64,000 nucleotides of DNA from Curtobacterium flaccumfaciens (GTDB taxonomy: Bacteria; Actinomycetota; Actinomycetes; Actinomycetales; Microbacteriaceae): NCBI GenBank assembly GCA_029689965.1, contig CP121450.1:1054001-1118000 (forward strand), read 5' to 3'. Shown in pieces: positions 34,503-44,575 of the stretch. The position numbers and the translations under genes were made by a program. The notes under the pieces were generated by a model that was not told the origin of the DNA, made no database searches, and saw nothing but the letters and a program-made list of their open reading frames with translations. The first letter of the stretch is position 1. Each line of letters starts with the position of its first letter.

Positions 34503-35595
34503 TCACGGTGCTGCCCTCTTGTCTGCGGCTTCGTGGGACCGGTCGAGGAGAACGCACGTCAGACCGCCGGCGAGCACGAACGCGACTGCGGCCGCGAGGA
34601 GCCGCGCCTCGGTGTAGCCCGGGGTGAAGACGTATCCGGCCGTGGCGGCGAGCACGGCGATGGCTGCGGCGACCCCGAGCTCCCGGGCGTGTCGATGATC
34701 CCACCCCCGCCACAGGCTCAGCATGACCAGCGCCGCTCCGGTGACGAGGGCAATCGGGCGCGCTCCGAACGTGATCCCGTACCGCAGCGACAGTGACGGG
34801 ACAGCGAAGAGCACCAGGAACCAGCCGATGGACCGTGTGGCGGACGCCACGACGGGCCCCTGAGCATGTTCGCTCCGTGCTGCGAACCGTCGGCTCAGCG
34901 CCAGGACCACCCCGGCAACCGCGGCGCCTGGTGCCCAACCGGCGACGTGTCCGAGGTTGTACAGCGTGGCGACGTCGTAGACCGCGAGCACCAGGTACCC
35001 GAGCGCGCCCACAGAGAACGCGAGGGACACGAAACCGGGCGGCTTCCCCGTGCCCACGGCGAGCTTCGGCAGCAGAAGCGGTGTGACGACGCCGGAGGCC
35101 ACGCGGATGACGAGATCGGTCGCCGTGTACGGGCTCGCGAGGTCCAGCTCGATCAGACAGAACGTCACCGTGAACCACGCTGACATCAGCCACCGCGCGG
35201 CGAGGACGCGCGCGAAGACCTGCTGGCCGCACCAGCGGCACACCAACAGGTACGCAAGCATCACAAGCGGCAACTCCAAGGCCGCTTGTACGTGCAGGAC
35301 GGTCCACGACCAGGCGGGCAGTGCCCAGGCAATGGGCCGAGGTCGGCGAGATCGAACCAGCCGGGCGGCAGGTAGCGGGTCACCGGTGCCGGGTCGCCGT
35401 GCCAGACCTGATCGACGAACGCGGTGACCAGGACCTGGTTGACGAAGAACAAGCAACCGTCACACCGAGCCAAGTACCGGGATGACGCCACACGCTCGGC
35501 GCATACTGCCGGCCGGTGGGCCGCACGCGCGGCACACACAGCACCGCGGTGGCGGCTGCGGCCACGAGCACTACGTCGAGCACGCATTCCCGCAT
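34503..35595 (-). CDS. Polytopic membrane protein, frame breaks
   Basis: About 365 residues with eight to ten hydrophobic segments. Breaks near 35440 and 35330. Recognisable stretches are V-W-H-G-D-P-A-P-V-T-R-Y-L-P-P-G-W-F-D, V-L-H-V-Q-A-A-L-E-L-P-L-V-M-L and D-V-A-T-L-Y-N-L-G-H. I do not know the family. The stretch 35596-35794 upstream holds nothing I can support. Confidence 0.55.
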
Positions 35596-35794
35596 CACTG
35601 GATCGTAGGACGCCGGCGCCGATCAAGCCGGGCTCGAGGGCGTGACTGGCGCGAAGGACACATCCTCGGCTCGCTCAGGCCCGAGCACGGGCAGCCTTCC
35701 TCTCGACACGGGCCAGGTTGCCGACGGATGTATTCGAAGGACCGAACCTGGTTGGACACCGGCCTTCCCGTGAAGGAGGGGACGCGGCGAGTGG

Positions 35795-36292
35795 TCACGT
35801 GATCCGCAGGATCGAGTAGACGTAAATCAGGGTCGAGTGCTGCGGCGTCTTGCCGCTGAGCACGATGAGGTACCCCCGATGACGCAACGTTGTGATGTGG
35901 GCCGCGCCGAGTCTTCGTAGAGCCGCTTCACCGTCGGCGGTGCTCGGTGACGGGGCGTTCCGCAGCGGCAGCGACGCTCCGTCTCCGAGGCTGATCGGGT
36001 CGCTGGTGCCCTTCAGTTCGATGACGCCACTGATGTACTCGAGCCCGCCGAACGCTCCGGGGAACCCGGCCGATGACTCGACGACCCGCGTGGAACTCGC
36101 GACCCATCGGTACCCGGCGACGAGGAGCAGCGTGTTCATAGGAACGTCATGACATTCACGTGTGATCGACGAGCATGTTCCGTACTCAGTTCGATGGGCG
36201 AAAAAATGTTTCACACCGTAGGCGCTGAACATCACGGCGATGGTGATGGCCGCTACGAGAACGTACGACAACCGGTGCCTGCTCGCGTTCAT
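35795..36292 (-). CDS. Membrane-anchored exported protein, unknown
   Basis: 165 residues: one N-terminal membrane helix (residues about 10-27) and an extracytoplasmic domain with two cysteines (G-T-C-S-S-I-T-R-E-C-H-D-V-P). The end reads L-I-V-L-S-G-K-T and Y-V-Y-S-I-L-R. Layout and C-terminal strand resemble 36533-37069, suggesting a diverged pair. Region 36293-36532 upstream shows no supported gene. Confidence 0.55.
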   Translation of the reverse strand: MNASRHRLSYVLVAAITIAVMFSAYGVKHFFAHRTEYGTCSSITRECHDVPMNTLLLVAGYRWVASSTRVVESSAGFPGAFGGLEYISGVIELKGTSDPISLGDGASLPLRNAPSPSTADGEAALRRLGAAHITTLRHRGYLIVLSGKTPQHSTLIYVYSILRIT

Positions 36293-36532
36293 GGTGCCCC
36301 TGCTTTCCGGTAGTTCACGCTGCCATGCAGGCTGCCAAGCCCACACAAGTAGAAGAAGTGCGACGCACCCGTGAGCGTCACCCCTACGACGGTTTCCGAG
36401 CCCACGGTGAGTCTTGATATCCACCGACTCGGTTCAATCGGGCGGCGACCGCGGACGAGGCGGAGGGCCGCTCCGGATGACCGAGGTCGACTGCCCGAAC
36501 ATCTGCGAGAAACGCCGCTGCATGAAGCATCT

Positions 36533-37069
36533 TCAGAGGCGCTTGTACGCCCAGACATAGACTCGACCATCCCGGCCCCCGGTGTAGACCTTCGTGAATC
36601 CGGAGGATCCGCCGTCGATGCTCGTCACTCCGAGATCGGCGAGCTGGGGTGCTGGCGCGGAAGTGGCGAAGTGCTGGGTCGTGTCAGCGAGGGAGAGCCA
36701 GCCGCTGACGTCCGTCCCAACCGGCGCTTCGAACAGAACCTGGATCTGCGCAGTGCCAGTAACGCCTGCTACAGGATCGGCTTCGGCGGCCAGCATCGTC
36801 CAACCGGCTTGAATCGTTCGCCCGAACTCCGCCTCAACGGTTCCCTCGGGGACTGCGTCACACGACCACGGCATCTGATTGCGGCATTGCCCGAACGCAC
36901 CGCTGGACGGACGTGAGATGACATGTGCGCCGTTCGCAATCGTATCGCCGATCCGATGCGCCCCGAAAATGAGCGCGCCAACAGTGATAGCAAGCAGCCC
37001 GACGACCAACGCCGTCGCGGCAAGTACCGAGCGGCCGCGCGAAGAGAGTACGCCTGGGGACACAGTCAC
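36533..37069 (-). CDS. Membrane-anchored exported protein, unknown
   Basis: 178 residues with one helix (about residues 15-37), two cysteines close together (G-Q-C-R-N-Q-M-P-W-S-C-D-A-V-P), and a C-terminal strand V-Y-V-W-A-Y-K-R. The cysteine pair followed by D-A-V-P parallels C-H-D-V-P in the gene at 35795. Intact. Function unknown. Confidence 0.55.
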   Translation of the reverse strand: MTVSPGVLSSRGRSVLAATALVVGLLAITVGALIFGAHRIGDTIANGAHVISRPSSGAFGQCRNQMPWSCDAVPEGTVEAEFGRTIQAGWTMLAAEADPVAGVTGTAQIQVLFEAPVGTDVSGWLSLADTTQHFATSAPAPQLADLGVTSIDGGSSGFTKVYTGGRDGRVYVWAYKRL

Positions 37070-37199
37070 ATGTTCTCGCGCTCACCCAGTCCACGTCGTC
37101 GAATGAGCGGCCGATGTGTCGCAAGTCGCACAGGCTAGAAGCAACCTCTCCGGGAGGATTCGCCAGCGGGACGGGGATGTGACGTCGGCGGGGATGGAA

Positions 37200-37415
37200 T
37201 CAGTAGCCTCGGCGGCGGAGCGCTTGAACCACGAACACCCAAACGACGAGAGCGGTCAACCCGAGCCCACCGATCCACTTCGCCGTCGTGCCACCGGTGA
37301 ACAGCAGCCAGAAGCACAGCAGGGTGAGGACGCCGCTTCCGCTAGCGATCGGGATCCGATATCTCGTTGTCCATGTCATCGGCGTCGGCTCGTCAGACTC
37401 GTCAAGTTCGCTCAC
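37200..37415 (-). CDS. Small two-helix membrane protein
   Basis: 71 residues. After a polar N-terminus (E-L-D-E-S-D-E-P-T-P) come two helices, about residues 23-42 and 46-64, and a basic end (R-R-R-G-Y). Function unknown. Confidence 0.55.
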   Translation of the reverse strand: MSELDESDEPTPMTWTTRYRIPIASGSGVLTLLCFWLLFTGGTTAKWIGGLGLTALVVWVFVVQALRRRGY

Positions 37416-37576
37416 GACGCGAGGGTAATTCTTGGGCCGACAGGTAAGACAGTCTCAGCTAAATCGTGCGGCTTCACGTCTCGAGGGCCGCGCGTAGGAC
37501 GATCGCGCCGTAGGAAAGTGTGCCCTGATGAATGAGGTGGCACACTGGATTGCGCTGCAAACCGATAGGAGCATTC

Positions 37577-37918
37577 ATGGCACAGAAGGTCATCACCCAC
37601 CTCGTCGACGATCTCACCGGCGACACCATCGAAGACGGCGCCGGCAAGACCGTCCAGTTCTCTTTCGACGGTAGCCATTATGAGATTGATCTCTCCGACG
37701 ACAACGCCGAACAGCTCCGCGAAGTGTTCTCCGACTACGTCGCCGCCGCCCGGAAGGTCAGCAGCCGTGCTGGACGCGGCAGCTCGAGCAGCAAGCCGCG
37801 CAGCAACCCCGACGAGCTGACGAAGATCCGCGAATGGGCCGCTGCGAACGGATACGAGGTCTCGTCCCGCGGCCGCATCAGTCAGGCCGTCCGCGACGCC
37901 TACGACGCCGCCCACTGA
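37577..37918 (+). CDS. lsr2: Lsr2 nucleoid-associated protein
   Basis: 113 residues. M-A-Q-K-V-I-T-H-L-V-D-D-L-T-G opens the oligomerisation domain. The C-terminal DNA-binding domain has I-R-E-W-A-A-A-N-G-Y-E-V-S-S-R-G-R-I-S, whose R-G-R inserts in the minor groove of AT-rich DNA. Lsr2 is the actinobacterial H-NS-like silencer of foreign DNA. It lies at the edge of a mobile-element-rich region, so it may be an accessory paralogue. Nothing supported in 37919-38170. Confidence 0.92.
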   Translation: MAQKVITHLVDDLTGDTIEDGAGKTVQFSFDGSHYEIDLSDDNAEQLREVFSDYVAAARKVSSRAGRGSSSSKPRSNPDELTKIREWAAANGYEVSSRGRISQAVRDAYDAAH

Positions 37919-38335
37919 CACAAGCCCGCACCTCCCGCTACGCTCACCCACGAGCACTGTCATCGGAGCTCTCGGCCGGACCGTCACGACACTGCCGGTC
38001 CGGCCGTTTCCGTCCTCACGCAGCGACGGCACCGTCGTGTCAGCGTGCGTCGTATCGGAACTGCCCGCTTCGACTCCTCGCCAGGACTCAGCAGGTGAGC
38101 TGCGCGACCACCGTTTGGACGCTCGCCTCGACGTCGTGCGAGACGATCCGGGCATGTCGGCATGTCCGTGCTCCGATGGATACGACAGTGAATCAGCAGA
38201 CATCGCTACCGTCCGTCACCCGCGTCTCCCGTTGTGCCGACGTGCCTCCAGCGTCGACGATGATCCCATGCTGCAGCCGGCACCCGATCGACGTTCCCGA
38301 ACAACACCCCGCGACCGGGATGGCTGATCGCCGCG

Positions 38336-38554
38336 ATGCTGATGCTCACCGCCGGTGCTACTGCTGCCGCCGTCGGTTTCATCCTGCAACACGCCGCAGC
38401 CGCGCAAACCGACACCTTCCGTCCCGTCACCAGATCGACTGTCGACATCGCGCACCACACGCTGATGGTCGGCTCCACTTGGATGTGGTCAGGTGCCCTC
38501 GCCACCCTCACCGGTGTCGCCCTCCTCATCTACGCACTCCGCCGAACACGCTGA
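38336..38554 (+). CDS. Small membrane protein
   Basis: 72 residues with helices at about residues 3-22 and 45-66. The frame is open upstream without a start; a frame-broken N-terminus from ATG 38174 (M-D-T-T-V-N-Q-Q-T-S) is possible and would give about 125 residues. No family recognised. Confidence 0.5.
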   Translation: MLMLTAGATAAAVGFILQHAAAAQTDTFRPVTRSTVDIAHHTLMVGSTWMWSGALATLTGVALLIYALRRTR

Positions 38555-38599
38555 CCGAACACCAGAACAAGTCCGTACTGCGCCGACGATCGAAGCCAC

Positions 38600-38960
38600 T
38601 TACGTCACCACGCAGACGCGACGGAACTCGGCAGCCGCTGCGACCTCCCCTTTCCGGATCGGATTCTCGGTGATGTCCGTGCCCCACAACTGGTTTGGCG
38701 CGAGTCGGTGAAACTTCCGGTGCACCAGATCGTCTGTAGTCGCGACGCCGGGGAGCTGCTTCGCCTCCCAGGCGCGGGCACGCCGACGATCCCAGCCTGC
38801 GACATCGGCAGCGCGCCAAGCCGCTCTCCCACCGTCACGGCCCATGCGAGTGTCAGTTTGGCGTGCACGCGTCGGGATCCGTAGGTCTGCCGGGTCGACG
38901 AGGCGCTGACACCGAACTCGACCGCGACCGTCGTGGTGGGCTGCCGGCGACGACGAGCAC
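38600..38960 (-). pseudogene. IS3-family orfB remnant
   Basis: Pieces of an integrase-type transposase in changing frames: Y-G-S-R-R-V-H-A-K-L, then K-Q-L-P-G-V-A-T-T-D-D-L-V, and N-Q-L-W-G-T-D-I-T-E-N-P. The last contains the first catalytic aspartate. The C-terminal half is missing. A decayed copy from a subgroup different from the IS3 at 18233. Confidence 0.7.
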
Positions 38961-39105
38961 GACTGCCCGTCGACGGAACTCCGGCGGAAACGATCGTGGC
39001 GTGGCCGGGGCCCTCGAACGGGCCCGATCCTGAGAAGACCGCAGGTAACCGGATCATGGGACGCGTCATAGCGTCGCTTGCCTTGTAGTGATGGCTCATG
39101 TCGGA

Positions 39106-39513
39106 TCAGGGGTTTGCCATCACCCGTTGCTGACCGACTCGTGCGCGGGCTCGAAGCGTCTCCATCGGCGTCTCACCGAACAGTTCGCGGTAGCGAACGG
39201 AGAAGCGTCCAGGGTGCGCCCATCCGACCCTGGCAGCAACGTCCCTGATGACGATCGGCCCGCCACCGCGCTGCAGGATGTCCCGGGCGGCGCGGAGGCG
39301 GAGTTCGAGGATGATGGTGATCGCTGTCCGGTCGAGATCGCGTCGGAACGCTTCCTGCATGGTCCGGGTGGCGTGGCCGCCGGCGGCGGCAATCTGGTCC
39401 GCTGTGAGGCGTTCCAGGTAGTGCTCGGCTATGAACGTGAGCGACGCAGCAACGGCTGGAGTCTGCGCGTTGACGTCGATACCGATGCGCTCCAAGTCAC
39501 GAATCGTGCTCAT
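39106..39513 (-). CDS. AraC-type HTH protein, probably 5'-truncated
   Basis: 135 residues containing only the double HTH (L-T-A-D-Q-I-A-A-A-G-G-H-A-T-R-T-M-Q-E-A-F and V-A-A-R-V-G-W-A-H-P-G-R-F-S). AraC regulators normally have an N-terminal effector domain. Here the IS5 end begins 11 bases upstream of the start, so the effector half was probably lost by the insertion. Confidence 0.75.
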   Translation of the reverse strand: MSTIRDLERIGIDVNAQTPAVAASLTFIAEHYLERLTADQIAAAGGHATRTMQEAFRRDLDRTAITIILELRLRAARDILQRGGGPIVIRDVAARVGWAHPGRFSVRYRELFGETPMETLRARARVGQQRVMANP

Positions 39514-39575
39514 CTCACGCAGACTAGGGCGTGTTGCTAAATGCGCGGATCGCAGTGATCGGTCACGCTGGACGT

Positions 39576-40454
39576 GTGTCGCGTGACGTGATTTCCGATG
39601 AGACGTGGGCTGTGATCGGTCCGCTTTTCCCGTCAGCGAAGCCGAGGGGGCGTCCGGCGGTGGCTCGTCGGGTCGTGGTGGAGGCGGTGGCGTGGCGGTT
39701 CCGGACGGGCGCGCCGTGGCGGGACGTGCCGGAGCGGTTCGGGAACTGGAACACGATCTACCGCAACTTCGACCGATGGGCGAAAGCCGGTGTCTGGGCG
39801 CGGCTGCTCGAACACGTGCAGGGCGCGGCCGAGCGCCGCGGCGACATCGACTGGGCTGCGTCAATCGATTCCACGATCGCTCGCGTGCATCAGCACGGCG
39901 CGACCCTGCCTCGCGTCAAAAAGGGGCACGTCGAACTACAACAAGAACAGCCCTGAACCGGCGGATCATGCGATCGGCCGGTCGCGTGGTGGTCTGACAA
40001 GAAGACGCATCTTGTTTGCGATGGCAAGGGGCGGCCGCTCGGCTTTGTCGTCACGGGCGGCCAGGTGGCGGATACAATCATGCTGCCGGCGACGATGGAG
40101 CAGATCCGTGTCCCCACCGCGGGTCGTCCCCGTTCCCGGCCGGACCGGCTGCGGGCAGACAAGGGATACCCGTCCCGAGCGAACAGAGCATGGCTGCGCT
40201 CGCGTGACGTGAAGACGACGATCCCAGAACGCGACGACCAAGTCGCGCATCGTCGGAGACGTCCTGGCCGGCCGATTGTGTTCGACGCTGACGACTACAA
40301 GGGGCGCAACGTCGTCGAGCGGTGCTTCAACCGGCTCAAGCAGTGGCGCGGCATCGCGATGCGCTCCGACAAGATCGCCCGGAACTACCACGCGGGACTC
40401 TGCCTCGCAGCGACACTGCTGTGGGCTACGGACCAGCGAGACAAGACGGCATGA
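39576..40454 (+). CDS. IS5-family transposase, frame breaks
   Basis: S-D-E-T-W-A-V-I-G-P-L-F-P, W-R-F-R-T-G-A-P-W-R-D-V-P and I-D-S-T-I-A-R-V-H-Q-H lie in the first frame. After breaks between 39920 and 40065 come A-D-K-G-Y, Y-K-G-R-N-V-V-E-R-C-F and the C-terminal R-N-Y-H-A-G-L-C-L. The DDE residues are all recognisable. Whether it is active depends on the reality of the breaks. Confidence 0.8.
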
Positions 40455-40591
40455 GAGAGTCGTCTCATGACGTGGGAGCCGGACGGGGCCAAGGCCGCTC
40501 AAGAGTACGGGCGACACTGCTCGAAGGGAAACTCGTTCGGTTTCGCGCACCCACGTGCACGTGCCACGCGGTACCAACGTGGAGAACATAG

Positions 40592-41702
40592 ATGATAAGC
40601 CACTCCTCCGCCACCTCCTCAGAGCCCATCGCCGGGACGGTGAACACGGTGCTCGGCCCTGTCACGCCCGAAGCTTCTCGGTGTGACACTGATGCACGAG
40701 CACCTGGTACTCCGCACCTGGATCGATCTCCATGATCGTGAGCGGTGGCGTCGAGGCGGGCTCGGTACACCGCCTTCGACGCCCGACGAGCTGGCGACGT
40801 GGCACGCTCCGGTCACAGCGGAGACGCTGGAGGCACTACGCGCCCCGGCTTCGGCCCTGCGGACTATGGACGCGAACTCCCTATCCCCGAGGATGTTCTG
40901 CCCGAGCTGCGGGCATTCGCCTCCGCGAGCGGCGGCACCGTCGTCGATTTTCCGCCGATTGAGCCGCACCGGGACCCACGAGCGGTCGCTTCGCTCGCAC
41001 GCGCCACGGGGCTAAATATCGTAGTCGGAACCTCGTACTACACCGAGGCGTGGCATCCGCCCGACATCGACGAGTGCTCCACAGCAACGCTGCATCAAAG
41101 GATGCTCGACGACATCCAGGTAGGGATGGATGGCACCGATATCCGGGCGGGATCGTCGGTGAGACCCCAGCCGACCGGCTCTTCACCAACGGGGCCGAGA
41201 ATGCGAATGCCCGCATACTTCGCGCTGCGGCCCGAACGAGTGCCGTGTCCGGTGCGGCGCTGTCCCTGCATACCGACACTTTCGGGCGAAGAGCCCCGGC
41301 GAGCTGCACCAGGCATTGGATCTCATTGCGGAAGAACAATCGGAGCTGACGAGGGTTATCGTTGGTCATGTAACCGCCATTGACGACAACTGGCAAGCCC
41401 TGCAGGGCACAGCCAGGAGCTTCTTGGAGCGAGGAGTCACTCTCGAGTTCGACCTGATCGGGAAACGCGAATACCCTTTGCAGGCCACGATGTCGGCAGT
41501 CGCAGCACTGGTGGAGGACGGTTTCGGGGATCAGCTACTACTCTCACACGACCTCTTCACCAAGTTCGACCTCCAAGAATGGGGCGGGACAGGCCTGCTC
41601 GGGGTACACGACATCGCAGTGCCAGCCCTCCGACAACGCGGCGTAGATAAGCGAAACATCACCCAAATCCTGGTCAATACTCCCGCAGGCTGCTCACTTT
41701 GA
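40592..41702 (+). pseudogene. Phosphotriesterase-family hydrolase, multiple frame breaks
   Basis: G-P-V-T-P-E at the start and the metal-binding H-x-H of L-M-H-E-H-L, then G-L-N-I-V-V-G-T-S-Y-Y, G-E-T-P-A-D, V-I-V-G-H-V and L-L-S-H-D are in family order. At least four frame changes (near 40675, 40790, 41150, 41285). The number exceeds that of neighbouring genes, so real decay is plausible. It is cargo between two IS5 copies. Confidence 0.65.
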
Positions 41703-41734
41703 TAGAGCCATAAGCGAGTCCGGCTGCTATGTCA

Positions 41735-42096
41735 TCTCAGGTGATGCGGGCCGACATGACCACGGCGGCGCGGTGGATGATGGCGAGCTGTCGTAGCGGG
41801 TGGCCAGGGCCCCATTGTATGGCGAGGGCGAAGCAGCGTTCAACGACGTTGCGGCCGTTGTAGGTCACCGTGTTTCAGTTGCCGAACCGCTCCGGCAGGT
41901 CTCGCCACGGCACTCCGGTCCGGAACCGCCACACCACCGCTTCCACCACGACCCGTCCAGCCACCGGCGGCCGCCCTCTCCTCTTCGCTGGCGGGAACAG
42001 CGGACAGATCACGGCCCAGGTCCCATCGGAGATCACCTCACGAAACACACCTCAAGCGTGGTCGATGAATCCGCGTCAAGCATTTAGCAACACGGC
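41735..42096 (-). pseudogene. Internally deleted IS5 copy
   Basis: The transposase N-terminus (V-I-S-D-G-T-W-A-V-I, W-R-F-R-T-G-V-P-W-R-D-L-P-E-R-F-G-N) is joined, after a stop, directly to the C-terminal part (Y-N-G-R-N-V-V-E-R-C-F-A-L-A). The central catalytic region is gone, leaving a ~360-base element with one terminal repeat. Confidence 0.75.
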
Positions 42097-42100
42097 CTAA

Positions 42101-42303
42101 TCATCCCGGCCGACCCGACCATCTTCACCACCGCAACCGCCGCCGGCTACACCGACCGCACCGACGACATCATCACCGCCAACACGCTCGTCCGCGCCGG
42201 CATGCGCAACGCCGCCGACGCGGCCTCCCTGCAAGAAGTACGCGACCGGCTGCTGTTTTTCGCCGACACCAGCTACGACCTCCGCCACAACCTTCCGAGC
42301 TGA
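42101..42303 (+). pseudogene. 3' remnant of a B/F-type array protein
   Basis: I-I-P-A-D-P-T-I, G-Y-T-D-R-T-D-D-I-I-T-A-N-T-L and D-L-R-H-N-L-P-S match the end of the protein at 2809-3834 residue for residue in most positions. The fragment begins exactly at the IS5 end, so the element severed the gene. The region 42304-42596 shows nothing else. Confidence 0.85.
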
Positions 42304-42596
42304 CGAGGGCCATCGAGCTACTACCAACGCCACTTCGAGGCAGCAGCGCGTGTAACGAATCGAACGCGCCGTCCAGAGTGAGTTTCAGCAGAACGATAGA
42401 GCATCGTCGGCCATGGACCGACCGGCACTTACGTCGTCGCGAGCGGCGGCAAGCGCGCTCATGTGCGAGTAGGCGCTCTAATGAGGCCTTGCCTCGAGGG
42501 AGCCTTCAGGTTCAGGATTCCGAGCAGTAACGTTGACAGCGGGGCGGAGCCGGCCACGTCGGCGGGAGACCGATGCGTCCCACCGAACGGAGGACA

Positions 42597-43099
42597 ATGA
42601 CGCTCGATAGTGAAGACGCAATCGCGAGGGCAATCGGGGCCGACTTCTCGACCAACTCACCGAATCCCAGTCGATCGCGTTGATCCGGCGCCTCAGCGAA
42701 GTTCCACCCGAACTCCAACTACGGCTAATCAAGATTAGCCCACAGCTCCAGGCCAACGCGCTTAGGGCTGTTACGGCGGTTGAGGATGATCTACGGAAGA
42801 CTTTATCCGCCGTCAATGAGAACAGTCAACGCGCGTTCGAGGCTCTTGCTGAAGCCCGCGGTATCCTCGCTGGCGAGTTGAGTAGAGCCGATCTGAGCGA
42901 TGATCGCTGGCGCTACCTCATTGACAAACTCACGAGCAACGAGGAAAGGGTGGTGTCACTCGCCGAGCAGACAAACAAGCTGGTAGCCCAGGAGGCGAAA
43001 TCCAGTCGGGGTTTGAAGTTAGTCGTGGAGGCCATGCCCTACGTTGATGTAGTGGTGCAGGCAGGTATTCGGATCCTGCTCAGCAAGGGGCGGATTTAG
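42597..43099 (+). CDS. Helical (coiled-coil) protein, unknown, frame break
   Basis: About 167 residues from ATG 42597 (M-T-L-D-S-E-D-A-I-A-R), with one break near 42647, then L-I-R-R-L-S-E-V-P-P-E-L. The rest is predicted to be almost all helix, with heptad-like spacing (V-E-D-D-L-R-K-T-L-S-A-V, V-V-S-L-A-E-Q-T-N-K-L-V). A hydrophobic C-terminus (Y-V-D-V-V-V-Q-A-G-I) could touch the membrane. Codon use is less GC-biased than in flanking genes. Nothing supported in 43100-43335. Confidence 0.55.
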
Positions 43100-43335
43100 C
43101 GGGCCGCATTAGTTGCAGAACCTCCAAGTGAATCAGCGCTTGCGTCGACCGCGGACTCCTCGAGACCCGGCAGGGATGCAAGCGGTCGCAGCCCGTGCGC
43201 GAGGCACCTGCAACGGGACCGAAGCTTGCCGAACATGGGCATCATCATTCAAATGAGCGTAGGCGGGCCGCTATCGACCGGCGGCAAATCATCAGTGCCC
43301 TCGGTAACGCGCTCGTTCGAATTCACCGGTGAGGG

Positions 43336-44575
43336 TCAGCTGTGCCTGTCCGGCACAGATGCTGTTGCGACAGCAGTGAAAAACGCGTTGATTGGGTCTA
43401 GAGCCGAAACGATCTGAGGTCCGGCGATGCTTCGGAGGCAACGCACCGCGACCAGCATCAGTCCTTGATGCTCCGGGGTGAAGAGTCGAGCGAATGCTTG
43501 GGCTTGCCATGCAACGCCGCCCACAAGCGCGTCGAAGCACAATAGTTCAGCGGTCTGCAACAGGTCCCGGCGATTAACGGATTCGCGCGTAGGCGCTGGA
43601 CAAAGTCGAGGTAGTCGTCCAGGTACTCTGGTGCGGCCGCAATCGCTTCCCGCAGGGAGGGGACCCCGAGGTGAATCGGGTCCGCGCCGGCGTCTACATA
43701 GGCGCGATGCGTCCTGGCAGTAACGTGCTGAAGCACAGCGTCAGCACGCTCAAGAGGTCCAGTAGCGAGGAGTCCTCCGGGTCCCCCGTAGTCAGCGCGC
43801 GACGCAGGCGCTCGCGCAGACCGGACGGCGAGGCATGGTCGAGGCGGCCGGCGTCAGTGAGCCCGGCAGCGAGGAGCCCTACCAGCGCGTGGCCCGCGAG
43901 GACGTTCGACGCGGGACTCGGGAGACCGCCCTGGCGGTCTACTGCCCCGCTCAGGCCTACGAGTCCAGCCAAGATTTCATGCGAATCAGCGAGAAGTGCT
44001 TCATGCCTCAGGAATCCCGTGAGTTCGGGCTTGAGGAAAGGCAGTCCTTTGAGTTGCGTGTCCGTGCGGCGCTCAGCGGCGGCGCACTCGGCGCCGTCGA
44101 CGTGAGCGAATCGGTCGGGAAGCCATGCGTTAGCGCGCTCGCGCGATGAAAGCGTCGGCTCATCGAGTACACCGATGTCCAGTTGCTTCGCAAGTGCCCG
44201 CGCTCTCGAACTCACGGATGGACGCACATAGACAACTCGTTCTAATCCCATCAGCTGCCGGAATCCGGCCAACCATACGAGCGTCATCGGTTCGCCGCTC
44301 TGGCCTCTGCCGCTCTTGCACTCGAGAGACGACCGGCTTAGTCGCAGGCGCGCGTCAACTTCCACGGACAAGATGTCCATGTCAGTGAGCACGTTGCGAC
44401 CAGCATCGCTGCCGTCCGCAATCACGGGCACTCTAAGCCGCGCAAGAGCGCCTTCTGCGAATTCCAGACGAGCAACTCGCCGCTCGAGGTCGCCACCTAT
44501 TGTGTCCGCAGGTGCCGTGCCACGCGTTGGGGCCGGACGACCACGACGGCGAGACGATGAGGCCTCATCGCTCAT
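43336..44575 (-). CDS. PD-(D/E)XK nuclease-like protein Y, frame breaks
   Basis: About 413 residues across three frames (breaks near 43735 and 43560). After a basic N-terminus (S-R-R-R-G-R-P), residues about 65-95 read D-M-D-I-L-S-V-E-V-D and S-S-L-E-C-K-S-G-R-G. D...E-x-K in this order and spacing is a restriction-endonuclease-like core. The rest is helical and unrecognised. It overlaps the stop of the gene upstream (ATGA), so it is coupled to protein X. Lower GC content suggests acquisition. Probably a defence accessory to the adjacent type I system (inference). Confidence 0.5.

Larger units (their letters stand above)
39524..42100. mobile_element. IS5-bounded composite structure carrying a phosphotriesterase-like gene
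   Basis: Outer ends CTAGGGCGTGTTGCTAAATG (39524-39543) and its near-complement up to 42100 face outwards. Inside are a + strand IS5 transposase, a phosphotriesterase-like gene and a minus-strand deleted IS5 copy. The flanking CTAG and CTAA are not identical, so no clear target duplication. It cuts an AraC gene on the left and the array-protein remnant on the right. Confidence 0.65.

Noticed and set aside
43226..43417. 63-codon + strand ORF with a methionine-rich start
   Set aside because: It overlaps the 3' part of the minus-strand gene Y, has no ribosome-binding site and no recognisable family.
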